Source of the DNA: Teichococcus oryzae
GTDB taxonomy: Bacteria; Pseudomonadota; Alphaproteobacteria; Acetobacterales; Acetobacteraceae
DNA: 64,000 nucleotides
Assembly (NCBI RefSeq): GCF_008386565.1
Contig: NZ_VUKA01000007.1
Span: forward strand, 135,369 to 199,368
Direction of reading: 5' to 3'
In this document: one piece after another, positions 42,904-50,704 of the stretch
Layout of the letters: each line of letters begins with the position of its first letter
Position numbering within the stretch: the first letter of the stretch is position 1
Position numbers and translations under genes: made by a program
Notes under the pieces: model-generated
What the model saw: only the letters and a program-made list of their open reading frames with translations
Databases searched by the model: none
What the model was told of the DNA's origin: nothing

Positions 42904-43926
42904 TCAGGTGCTGCCGCGCTGGATGATCTCGAAGCCGAGATCGACCGCCACCCTTCCCGTGGCGCGTCCCTCGATCCGGTCGAGCAGCACCTCCGCGCCG
43001 CGCCGCCCGATCTCGGCGCGGGGCAGGCGCAGCGTGGTCACGGGGGGAACGGTGTGGCGGAGGATGTCGATGTCATCGAAGGCGGCCACCGCCACCTGGC
43101 CGGGAATGTCCCAGCCACGGCGCTGGCATTCGAACAGCGCCCCCGCCGCCAGCACATCCCCGGCGAAGAAGATGGCGTCCGGCGGCGCCGCCGATTGCAG
43201 CAGGCGGACCACCGCCTCGGCGCCCGAGGCGAGGCCCGGCGGCATTTCCAGCACCAGGGCCGGGTCCAGCGCGAGCCCGGCCACGGCCAGCGCCGCGCGG
43301 TAGCCCTTCTGGCGCTCCCGGCTGCGCTCATTGCCGGCGGAAGGCAGGGTGACGCAGGCGATGCGGCGATAGCCCAGGCGGTGCAGGTGCAGCGTCATGG
43401 CCTGCGCCGCCGCCTCATTGGAATAGCTCACCACCATGTCGAGCGGATCGAGGGCCAGCGTTCCGGTTTCCACCACGGGAACGCCGGCGCGGCGCAGCAT
43501 GGCCAGGGCTTCCGCCGTGTGGCGGGTGTCGTGCAGCATCAGCCCGGCCACGCGCTGCGCCAGGAAGGCCGCGATCAGGCCTTCCTCGCCTTCCACGCGG
43601 TGGCCGCATTCGCCGATCATCAACTGGTACCCGCTGGCATGCAGCACCGCGGAAACCCCCTGGATCGTCGGCGAATACAGGGAGTTGTCGAGGCTTGGGA
43701 CGATCATGCCGACCACGTTGGTCCGCATCGAGGACAGGCCGCCGGCCAGGCGGTTCGGCACATAGCCGACGGCGCGCACGGCTTCCTCCACGCGCCGCAG
43801 CACGGCGGGGGATACCTTGGACGGGTCGCGCAGGGCGCGGGACACGGTCATGGGCGAAACGCCGGCCCGCTGCGCCACGTCGCGCATGCGCGCCCCCGCG
43901 CCCGGCGCACCGGCATCATCCGGCAT
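42904..43926 (-). CDS. LacI-family transcriptional regulator
   Basis: About 340 residues: an N-terminal LacI helix-turn-helix (MRDVAQRAGVSPMTVSRALR) and a periplasmic-binding-protein-like effector domain. The start is uncertain. In-frame ATGs at 43926, 43944 and 43971 all lack a clear ribosome site, and the last would overlap the start codon of the divergent lactonase gene. Two copies of TGGTAYCGRTAACA flank the gene cluster (42878 and 45675), so its regulon probably includes the HIBADH copy 3, the SDR and the TTT receptor at 45738. Confidence 0.88.
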   Translation of the reverse strand: MPDDAGAPGAGARMRDVAQRAGVSPMTVSRALRDPSKVSPAVLRRVEEAVRAVGYVPNRLAGGLSSMRTNVVGMIVPSLDNSLYSPTIQGVSAVLHASGYQLMIGECGHRVEGEEGLIAAFLAQRVAGLMLHDTRHTAEALAMLRRAGVPVVETGTLALDPLDMVVSYSNEAAAQAMTLHLHRLGYRRIACVTLPSAGNERSRERQKGYRAALAVAGLALDPALVLEMPPGLASGAEAVVRLLQSAAPPDAIFFAGDVLAAGALFECQRRGWDIPGQVAVAAFDDIDILRHTVPPVTTLRLPRAEIGRRGAEVLLDRIEGRATGRVAVDLGFEIIQRGST

Positions 43927-43969
43927 GGCGGCGGCCGGGCACATGGAAAACACGCGAAAGGAAACAACC

Positions 43970-44779
43970 ATGGCGGCTGACGAGGCGACCTACGAGATCC
44001 ATGCGGTGCGCTATGCCCGGCACGACCGGCCGGCCCATGAGAACTTCATTGGCGGCGACCCGCATGACAACGCGCCGATGCCGCTCGATTATTTCGTCTG
44101 GGCCATTGTGGGGGGCGGCCGGACCTTTGTGCTCGACACGGGCTTCGATGCCGAGGTCGGGCGGCGGCGCGGCCGGCAGATGCTCCGCAGCCCGGCCGAG
44201 GGCCTCGCCGCGATCGGCATCGACGCCGCCGCCGTTCCGGACGTCATCCTTTCCCACATGCATTACGACCATGCCGGCAACCACTCCATGTTCCCCGCGG
44301 CCTGCTACCACGTCCAGGACCGGGAGATGGCATATTGCACCGGGCGCTGCATGTGCCACGGGACGCTGCGCCAGCCCTTCGAGGTGTCCGACGTCCAGGC
44401 CATGGTGGGCCGCGTCTTCGCCGGCCGCGCCCGCTTCCATGACGGCAGCTCCGAGCTGGCGCCCGGCCTGAGCCTGCATCATGTCGGCGGCCATTCCCTG
44501 GGGTTGCAGGTGGCGCGGGTCAGGACGCGGCGCGGCTGGGTGGTGCTGGCCTCCGACGCCACGCATTTCTACGCCAATGTCCAGCAGCGGCGGCCATTTC
44601 CAATCGTCGCCGACGTGGCCCAGATGCTGGAGGGCTATGACACCCTCCACCGGCTGGCGAGCTCGCCTGACCACATCATCCCCGGCCATGACCCGCTGGT
44701 GATGGAGCGCTATCCGGTTTCGGCCCCGGGGCTGGAGGGGATCTCCGTCCGCCTCGATGCCGATCCCCGGCCGGGCTGA
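43970..44779 (+). CDS. Metallo-beta-lactamase-fold lactonase family protein (copy 2)
   Basis: A 269-residue paralogue of the 32943 product, colinear over its whole length (shared IGGDPHD, DTGF, ASDxTHFY, IxPGHDPLVM). All metal ligands are kept: His96, His98, Asp100 and His101 in SHMHYDH, His in GGHSLG, Asp in ASDATHFY, His in PGHDPL. AAAGGAAA precedes the ATG. Its promoter must lie inside or against the 5' end of the divergent LacI gene. A lactone of the local pathway is the likely substrate. Confidence 0.88.
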   Translation: MAADEATYEIHAVRYARHDRPAHENFIGGDPHDNAPMPLDYFVWAIVGGGRTFVLDTGFDAEVGRRRGRQMLRSPAEGLAAIGIDAAAVPDVILSHMHYDHAGNHSMFPAACYHVQDREMAYCTGRCMCHGTLRQPFEVSDVQAMVGRVFAGRARFHDGSSELAPGLSLHHVGGHSLGLQVARVRTRRGWVVLASDATHFYANVQQRRPFPIVADVAQMLEGYDTLHRLASSPDHIIPGHDPLVMERYPVSAPGLEGISVRLDADPRPG

Positions 44780-44829
44780 GGTGCCTGGGCTGGGGTGCAG
44801 GGGGGCGGGAGCCTCCCGCCCCTGCCGTT

Positions 44830-45609
44830 TCAGCCCGCCGACCAGCCGCCATCCACCGGAAAGGCGGCGCCAGTGATGTCGCGCCCCGAAGGGCCGCAAA
44901 GAAAGGCCACCAGATCGGCGACTGCCCCGGCCTCCACGAAGCGCCCGGTCGGCTGCTTGCCCTTCAGGACGGCTTCCGTTGCCTCCCCGTGGTCCAGCCC
45001 GCCGGCGATCAGCCCGCCGATCCGTTCCTCGATCCCGGGCGTCAGGGTGGTGCCGGGGCAAAGGGCGTTGCAGGTGATGCCCTGCCGCACGGTTTCCAGG
45101 GCCACGGCGCGGGTCATGCCGATCAGCCCCGTCTTTGTGACCACATAGCCGACGCGGTCTGCCGCCCCGACAAGGCCGTAGATCGAGGACATGTTGACGA
45201 TCCGCCCCCAGCCACGCGCCCGCATGCCGGGCAGCGCCAGGCGGATGGCGTGGAAGGCCGCCGAAAGGTTCACGGCGATGTCCAGATCCCAGTGTTCCGG
45301 CGGCATGGCATCCACCGGCGCGAAATGCCGGACGCTGGCGGCATTGTTGACCAGAATATCCACCGTGCCGGCGGCGGCCAGCAGATCGGCAATCTCGTCC
45401 GGGCGGGACAGGTCAGCGCGCAGATACCGGGCGTCGGAGCCGGTTTCCTGGTTGATCTCCCTGGCCGCCGCGTCGCCCTCGGCTTCTCCGGCCAGCCCGT
45501 GCAGCAGAACGGCGCATCCATCCGCCGCCAGGCGCCGGGCGACGGCCAGCCCGATCCCGCCGGTGGACCCGGTAACCAGGGCGCGGCGGTTCCGCAGGGC
45601 GCCGCTCAC
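44830..45609 (-). CDS. Short-chain dehydrogenase, 3-hydroxybutyrate dehydrogenase-like
   Basis: A 259-residue SDR with TGSTGGIG near the N-terminus, NNAAS, MSSIYG and the catalytic pair in GYVVTKTGLIG; the end GAAFPVDGGWSAG is typical. The size and overall pattern match bacterial D-3-hydroxybutyrate dehydrogenases, but the usual YVAAKHG reads YVVTKTG, so the substrate may differ. A GTG at 45609 gives the family length; the frame remains open to 45747 but that part overlaps the divergent receptor gene. A LacI-type operator lies 66 bases upstream. Confidence 0.82.
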   Translation of the reverse strand: MSGALRNRRALVTGSTGGIGLAVARRLAADGCAVLLHGLAGEAEGDAAAREINQETGSDARYLRADLSRPDEIADLLAAAGTVDILVNNAASVRHFAPVDAMPPEHWDLDIAVNLSAAFHAIRLALPGMRARGWGRIVNMSSIYGLVGAADRVGYVVTKTGLIGMTRAVALETVRQGITCNALCPGTTLTPGIEERIGGLIAGGLDHGEATEAVLKGKQPTGRFVEAGAVADLVAFLCGPSGRDITGAAFPVDGGWSAG

Positions 45610-45674
45610 GCCACCCGCCTGTCCGAAAGTCTGTGCATCACTGGATTGACCCTCCGTATTTTCTGGTTCATTCG

Positions 45675-45688
45675 TGGTATCGATAACA
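45675..45688. promoter_or_regulatory. LacI-type operator, copy 2
   Basis: TGGTATCGATAACA matches copy 1 (42878) at 12 of 14 positions and keeps the palindromic core. It lies between the divergent SDR (start 45609) and TTT receptor (start 45738) genes and could control both. Confidence 0.7.
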
Positions 45689-45737
45689 GCAAGGCCCCGC
45701 AAGCGCGATCCAATCACGGGGGCCAGGAGGGAACCAG

Positions 45738-46709
45738 ATGGCCGCAATCCCGCGCCGCGCGGCGCTGGCCGCCCTTTCCGCCGCCCTTGCGGCGCCCCGG
45801 CCGGTCCGGGCGCAGGCCTGGCCCACGCGGCCTGTGCGCCTGCTGGTGCCCTACGCCCCCGGCGGCGGCACGGACATCTTCGTGCGGGCGCTTTCGGAGG
45901 GCTTGGCGCAGGCCTTGGGGCAAACGGTGCTGGTGGAGAACCGACCCGGCGCGAACGGATCGATCGGTTCGGAGGCCGTGGCCCGCGCCGCGCCCGATGG
46001 CTACCTCCTGCTGGTCGATACGGGCAGCCACGTCATGAACAGCTACGTCATGCCGAACCTGCCTTATCAGCCGTTGCGGGATTTCTCGCCCGTGGCGCTG
46101 CTGTCGCGCTATCCGCTGTTGCTGACGGCTTCCGGCAGCGCGCCCTTCCGGGATGTCCGGGAATTGGTGGCGGCGGCGAAGGCCGCGCCCCGGACCATCG
46201 GCTTCGGGACGTCCGACGCGGCGATTTCCTATGCCGGCAACCTTTTCACACGGCTGGCCGGGATCGAGATGGTGGAGGTCCCCTACCGGGGCGCCGCGCC
46301 GATCCTGAACGACCTTGTGGCGGGCCATCTGCCCACCGGATGGAACAGCACGGTCGCCGCCGCGCAGCACCTGGCCGCCGGCCGCATCCGCGCGCTTGGG
46401 GTCACGACCACCGCCAGGACCTCCCTGCTGCCGGATGTTCCCACCCTGCAGGAGGCCGGCGTGGCCGGATACGACTTCGCCGGCTGGTATGCGATGGCCG
46501 GCCCCGCCGGGTTGCCCCCCGTTGTGGCGGAGCGCATGCACGCCGCTGTGGTGCAAACGCTGCGGAACCCGCAGGTCCGCGAGCGGCTCGCGGGCATCGG
46601 CGCCGATCTCGGGGTGCTTGCCCCCGGCGAGCTGGCCTCCTTTCTGCGCGAGGACGATGCGCGCTGGGCCCAGGCCTCGCGCGATGGCCTGATCACCCGG
46701 GCGCAGTGA
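45738..46709 (+). CDS. TTT/Bug family solute-binding receptor
   Basis: A 323-residue receptor with a leader (PRRAALAALSAALAAPRPVRA) and the family start TRPVRLLVPYAPGGGTD, then VENRPGANGSIGSEAVA. It is divergent from the SDR across a LacI-type operator. Its stop overlaps the start of the MmgE/PrpD gene (TGATG), so uptake and dehydration or hydration of the substrate are translationally coupled. Confidence 0.92.
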   Translation: MAAIPRRAALAALSAALAAPRPVRAQAWPTRPVRLLVPYAPGGGTDIFVRALSEGLAQALGQTVLVENRPGANGSIGSEAVARAAPDGYLLLVDTGSHVMNSYVMPNLPYQPLRDFSPVALLSRYPLLLTASGSAPFRDVRELVAAAKAAPRTIGFGTSDAAISYAGNLFTRLAGIEMVEVPYRGAAPILNDLVAGHLPTGWNSTVAAAQHLAAGRIRALGVTTTARTSLLPDVPTLQEAGVAGYDFAGWYAMAGPAGLPPVVAERMHAAVVQTLRNPQVRERLAGIGADLGVLAPGELASFLREDDARWAQASRDGLITRAQ

Positions 46710-48079
46710 TGGCCATGCCGGCTTCCCAGGGCAGCACCGCCAGCTCGGCGCTCGGCGCCTTTGTCGCGAACTCCCGGTGGGAGGGCATCCCCCCTTCCCT
46801 GCGGCATGAGGCCAGGCGCTCCCTCCTGAACTTTCTCGGCTGCGCGCTGGGCGCGTCCTCGGACCCGGCCGTGGCGTCCGCCGCGCGGGTGATGGCGCGC
46901 TTCTCCGCGGCTGGCAGGGCCACGGTCATCGGACGTCCGGAGCGGCTGGACGAGATGGGAGCCGCCTTCGTCAATGCCATCGCCGGAAACCTGTTCGATT
47001 ATGACGACACGCATCTGGAGACGGTGATCCACCCCACCGCCCCGGTTGCCCCGCCGCTGCTGGCCCTGGCCGAGATGAACGGCCATACGGGCGCGGCGCT
47101 GCTCCACGCCTTCGTGCTGGGCGCGGAGGTGGAGTGCCGCATCGGCACCGCCGTTTCCCCCGGCCATTACGACCGTGGCTGGCATATCACCTCCACGGCC
47201 GGGGTATTCGGGGCGGCCGCGGGTTGCGCGAAGCTCCTTGGCCTGGATGCCGCGCAGACCGCCCATGCCCTGGGCATCGCGGCCAGCCAGTCGGCGGGCA
47301 TCGTGGAAAATCTGCCCACCGCCGCCAAGAATGTCGGCATGGGCAATGCCGCGCGGAACGGGCTGCTCGCGGCGCTGCTGGCCAGGGAAGGATACCTGGC
47401 CGCGCCCACGGCCATCGAGGGCCCGCTGGGCTGGGCCAGGGCCATGGGCGATATGCCGGACCTCGCGCGGATCACGGACGGGCTCGGGAGCCAATGGGAG
47501 TTTTCCCGGAACACCTACAAGCCTTATCCGGCCGGCATCGTCTTCCATTCGGTGATCGATGCCTGCCTGGAACTGCGGGCGCGGGTCGCGCCGGGGGACA
47601 TCGCCTCGGTGACGGTGGAAGGCGACCAGTTGTTGCTGGACCGGGGCGACAGGCCGATCCGCACCGAGCGTGATTGCCGCGTGAGCATCCACCATGCCGC
47701 GGCGGTGGCCCTGACAAAGGGAAGCGCCGGGCTGGAAGCCTTCTCGGCAGAAGCGCTGCACGACCCCGAGGTGGAGGCCTTGCGGCGGAAGGTCCGGCCC
47801 GGCCTGGATGCGGGCCTGCCCCGTGGCGCCGCGCGTGTCACCCTGCGCCTTGCCGATGGGCGCGAACTCACCAGCCTTGTCGCGGATGCCCGCGGCAGCG
47901 CCGCGCGGCCGCTCGCCGACAGCGAGCTGGAAGCCAAGTTCCGCAAAAACTGCGCCCGGGTCGGCCGGGGCGCGGAGGCGGAGCGGTGGATCGCGGAAAT
48001 CTGGAACCTTGAAGCGGAGATGGAGCCGGCGGGCCTGATCCGGTCCCTCGGGATGGATGGTTGGAAGGTGGAAGGCTGA
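46709..48079 (+). CDS. MmgE/PrpD family protein
   Basis: A 456-residue member of the 2-methylcitrate dehydratase-like family. The all-helical N-terminal part has NFLGCALGASSDP, the conserved FDYDDTH at about 91-97 and GAEVECRIG, and the C-terminal lid domain has TYKPYPAGIVFHSVID. Family members dehydrate methylcitrate, isomerise cis-aconitate/itaconate precursors or have unknown roles. No prpB or prpC is adjacent. The start at 46709 overlaps the receptor stop by one base; a second ATG at 46715 is possible. A strong terminator hairpin follows. Confidence 0.88.
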   Translation: MAMPASQGSTASSALGAFVANSRWEGIPPSLRHEARRSLLNFLGCALGASSDPAVASAARVMARFSAAGRATVIGRPERLDEMGAAFVNAIAGNLFDYDDTHLETVIHPTAPVAPPLLALAEMNGHTGAALLHAFVLGAEVECRIGTAVSPGHYDRGWHITSTAGVFGAAAGCAKLLGLDAAQTAHALGIAASQSAGIVENLPTAAKNVGMGNAARNGLLAALLAREGYLAAPTAIEGPLGWARAMGDMPDLARITDGLGSQWEFSRNTYKPYPAGIVFHSVIDACLELRARVAPGDIASVTVEGDQLLLDRGDRPIRTERDCRVSIHHAAAVALTKGSAGLEAFSAEALHDPEVEALRRKVRPGLDAGLPRGAARVTLRLADGRELTSLVADARGSAARPLADSELEAKFRKNCARVGRGAEAERWIAEIWNLEAEMEPAGLIRSLGMDGWKVEG

Positions 48080-48117
48080 CCTTCATCGCACCGGGGCAGG
48101 AAAGCCTTCCATGTGCT

Positions 48118-48144
48118 GCGCGCAGGGTTGGGCACCCTGCGCGC
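48118..48144. terminator. Strong hairpin between convergent genes
   Basis: A perfect 11-bp stem, GCGCGCAGGGT and ACCCTGCGCGC with loop TGGGC, lies midway between the MmgE/PrpD stop (48079) and the epimerase stop (48186). A second small palindrome follows at 48152-48166. Likely bidirectional terminator. Confidence 0.55.
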
Positions 48145-48185
48145 CACGATGGGTGGCCCGGCCACCACCCTGGCACCCGATCCGG

Positions 48186-49190
48186 TCAGATGCCGTGATA
48201 GCCCTTGTACCAGCCGACAAAGGCACTCAGCCCTTCCTCGATGGTGGTGCGCGGCGTGAATCCGACGGCCTGCCGCAGCGCCTCCACATCGGCATAGGTG
48301 CGTTCCACGTCGCCTGGCTGCATCGGCTTCAGGTGACGCTCGGCCTTGCGTCCGATGATATCCTCCAGAACGGAAACGAAGCGCTCCAGCCGGACGGGCG
48401 TGTGGTTGCCGATGTTGAAGATGCGATGGGGCGTGGCGGGATCGATGCGTCCCGGCTCCGCGCCGCTGGCCTTGTCCGCCGGGGGCTGCACGACCAGCCG
48501 CCGGATCGCCTCCACCACCTCGTCGATATAGGTGAAATCCCGCTCCATCCGGCCGTGATTGTAGATGTCGATTGGGCGCCCGGCATGGATGGCGTCCGTG
48601 AACTTGTAATAGGCCATGTCCGGTCGCCCCCAGGGCCCGTAGACCGTGAAGAAGCGCAGCCCCGAGGCGGGAATGCGGAACAGGTGGCTGTAGGTCTGCG
48701 CCATCAGCTCATTCGCCCGCTTGGTGGCGGCGTAGAGCGAGACGGGCAGGTTCACCGCATCGGCCTCGGCGAAGGGAACCTTGGTGTTGCCGCCATAAAC
48801 CGAGGAGGAGGACGCATAAACAAGGTGCCGGACCTCATGGAAGCGGCAGGCTTCGAGGACCGAAAGAAAGCCATCCACATTGGACGAGGTGTAGGCCGAT
48901 GGATTTTCGAGCGAGTAGCGCACGCCGGCCTGCGCGGCGAGGTGGATCACCCCATCCGGCTTGAAGTCCGCGAAGGCCTCGCGTGTCGCCGCCGCGTCCG
49001 CGAGGTCGAGGCGGAGGAACGAAAAGCCGGGCCGCCCCTCAAGGTCCTTCAACCGGGCTTCCTTGAGCCGGATGTCGTAATAGGAGGTGAAGTTGTCCAC
49101 CCCGCGCACTTCAAGGCCATCCTCCGCCAGCCGGGCGCTCACCGCGCGGCCGATGAAGCCCGCGGCACCCGTGACCAGAATTCTCCGCAT
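48186..49190 (-). CDS. NAD-dependent sugar epimerase, UDP-glucuronate 4-epimerase-like
   Basis: A 334-residue extended SDR. GAAGFIG (8-14) binds NAD, the catalytic Ser lies in YASSSSVYGG, Tyr and Lys in YAATKRANE, and RFFTVYGPWGRPDMA is characteristic of UDP-glucuronate 4-epimerases (CapI/WcaG type). It would make UDP-galacturonate for surface polysaccharide. No other polysaccharide genes are adjacent. The wsp operon next door regulates attachment through c-di-GMP, which makes a link tempting but unproven. Confidence 0.9.
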   Translation of the reverse strand: MRRILVTGAAGFIGRAVSARLAEDGLEVRGVDNFTSYYDIRLKEARLKDLEGRPGFSFLRLDLADAAATREAFADFKPDGVIHLAAQAGVRYSLENPSAYTSSNVDGFLSVLEACRFHEVRHLVYASSSSVYGGNTKVPFAEADAVNLPVSLYAATKRANELMAQTYSHLFRIPASGLRFFTVYGPWGRPDMAYYKFTDAIHAGRPIDIYNHGRMERDFTYIDEVVEAIRRLVVQPPADKASGAEPGRIDPATPHRIFNIGNHTPVRLERFVSVLEDIIGRKAERHLKPMQPGDVERTYADVEALRQAVGFTPRTTIEEGLSAFVGWYKGYHGI

Positions 49191-49675
49191 GTCGCCTGCT
49201 CCCTACAATCGGCCGCTGGAGAAAGGATCGGGCCCGCATCCAGGCGCGGGGGCCGGGCACCGCACATCGCGCGGGTCGCCGGTGACGCGGAACCCCGTTC
49301 CTCCGCCAGGCGGTGCCTTGGCGCCAATGCCACGCGGCGCCCGCGTCAGCCGGGTGGAAAAGCCCCGCCGGCCCTTGAGCCGCGCCTTGCCGGCGCGGAT
49401 GCGGGCCATGGGGCCATCAACACCGGGTTCCGCGAGGCAGGTAGCCGGGACAAGGCCAGCGCGGGCCGCCCCGATCCGGGCGATCTTCATCGGATGTCCT
49501 GTATCCCTTCGGCTGATCGGCAACACTGAAGACAATGGAAAAGACTGCGAACAGGCCAAGCCGGTGTTGCGACGCAACACCGGCTTGGCCCGCGATTTAA
49601 CCTTGATCCGTTCCCCGCCGCAACGCGGCCCCCGCGCCGCAAGGCCGGCCTCCGGCGGCATGGAAGCCGGGTGAA
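49191..49675. other. 485-base gene-free stretch with a long palindrome
   Basis: Open frames here (for example 49087-49674 plus, 49203-49985 minus) have no homology-like pattern and overlap real genes. The stretch contains the epimerase upstream region and a 37-base palindrome at 49554-49590. I see no other element. Confidence 0.5.
49554..49590. terminator. 37-bp perfect palindrome downstream of wspR
   Basis: GGCCAAGCCGGTGTTGCG (49554-49571), one centre base, then its exact complement CGCAACACCGGCTTGGCC (49573-49590). It is 86 bases beyond the wspR stop in the direction of transcription and is followed on that strand by a T-rich stretch (TCTTTTCC) after about 10 bases. It probably ends the wsp transcript. 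The length and perfection are unusual, so a protein-binding or mobile repeat is also possible. Confidence 0.5.
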
Positions 49676-50704
49676 CTATTCGCCCAGCCCATGCATCACG
49701 ACGGCGCGGTTCCTGCCGGCGGCCTTGGCGTGGTACAGGGCCCGGTCGGCGGCCTCGACAAGCAGCAGGGGCGAATTGCCCTCGGCCGGATAGGCCAGCG
49801 CGCAGCCGACGCTGATGGTGACATGCCCGCTCACCCGGGAGGCGCGATGGGCGATCTTCAGCTCCTCGATGCTGCGGCACAGCGTTTCGCCAAGCTGCTT
49901 GACGCGCTCGATGGGGGCATCCGAGAGAACAACCACGAATTCCTCGCCGCCGAAGCGGGCCGCCAGATCCGCCGAGTGCCGGCAATGGGCCTGCAGCGCC
50001 CCGGCCACAGCTCTCAGCACCTCATCGCCCGCCAGATGGCCATAGCTGTCATTGTAACGCTTGAACTCGTCCACATCGATCATCAGCACGGCGACGGGAT
50101 TGCCCTTGCGGGCGGCCGTCGACCACTCGGCGGCCAGGTATTCATCGAAATAGCGCCGGTTGCTGAGGCCGGTGAGTCCGTCCACCTTGGTCAGGCGCTG
50201 AAGTTCCAGATTGGCTTCCAGCAGGTTCTGCTGGCTTTCGCGCAGGGCGGCATAGGCTTCGTCGCGCTGGATCTGGTTCAGGTAGGCCTGGGAATGATAG
50301 CGGATGCGCGCGATCAGTTCGAGCCGGTCGGGCAGCTTCACCAGGTAGTCATTGGCACCCGCCGCGAAGGCCTCGCTCTTTGTCGCCGGCTCCTCCCGGG
50401 TGGACAGCACGATAACCGGGATGCCGCGGGTGGAAGCGTCATCCCGGTAGTCCCGCACCAGGTCGAGCCCGTTGACGCCGGGCATGACGAGGTCCTGCAG
50501 GATCACCGTCGGGCGGATCTCCTTGGCCACCGCCACGGCCCTGGTCGGGTCCGAGCAATAATGGAAGTCCATGTTCGGCTGGCCGGCCAGAAGGCGGCGC
50601 ACGGCCTCGCCGACCATGATCTGGTCGTCAACCAGCAGCACCATCATGGCATAGTCGTCCTGCCTCGGAACATTCGGCATGGTGCGCAGGCCTGCGACTT
50701 TCAT
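49676..50704 (-). CDS. wspR: WspR-type diguanylate cyclase response regulator
   Basis: A 342-residue protein: receiver domain at about 20-140 with phospho-acceptor Asp71 (VILQDLVMPG), a helical linker (LLEANLELQRLTKVDGLTGL), and a GGDEF domain with intact active site GGEEF at 252-256. It makes c-di-GMP when phosphorylated by the WspE kinase. The inhibitory I-site, normally RxxD five residues before GGEEF, reads HSAD at 243-246 with an Arg one position too early (Arg242). Product feedback may therefore be weakened. Last gene of the wsp operon, overlapping wspF by 4 bases. Confidence 0.93.
   Translation of the reverse strand: MKVAGLRTMPNVPRQDDYAMMVLLVDDQIMVGEAVRRLLAGQPNMDFHYCSDPTRAVAVAKEIRPTVILQDLVMPGVNGLDLVRDYRDDASTRGIPVIVLSTREEPATKSEAFAAGANDYLVKLPDRLELIARIRYHSQAYLNQIQRDEAYAALRESQQNLLEANLELQRLTKVDGLTGLSNRRYFDEYLAAEWSTAARKGNPVAVLMIDVDEFKRYNDSYGHLAGDEVLRAVAGALQAHCRHSADLAARFGGEEFVVVLSDAPIERVKQLGETLCRSIEELKIAHRASRVSGHVTISVGCALAYPAEGNSPLLLVEAADRALYHAKAAGRNRAVVMHGLGE

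Noticed and set aside
45610-45747. N-terminal extension of the SDR to 45747
   Set aside because: It would overlap the divergent receptor gene and cover the LacI-type operator; the GTG at 45609 gives the normal family length.
49203-49985. Open frames in the gap beside wspR (plus and minus)
   Set aside because: They share a short repeated peptide only because both cross the 37-base palindrome; no ribosome site or domain is seen.
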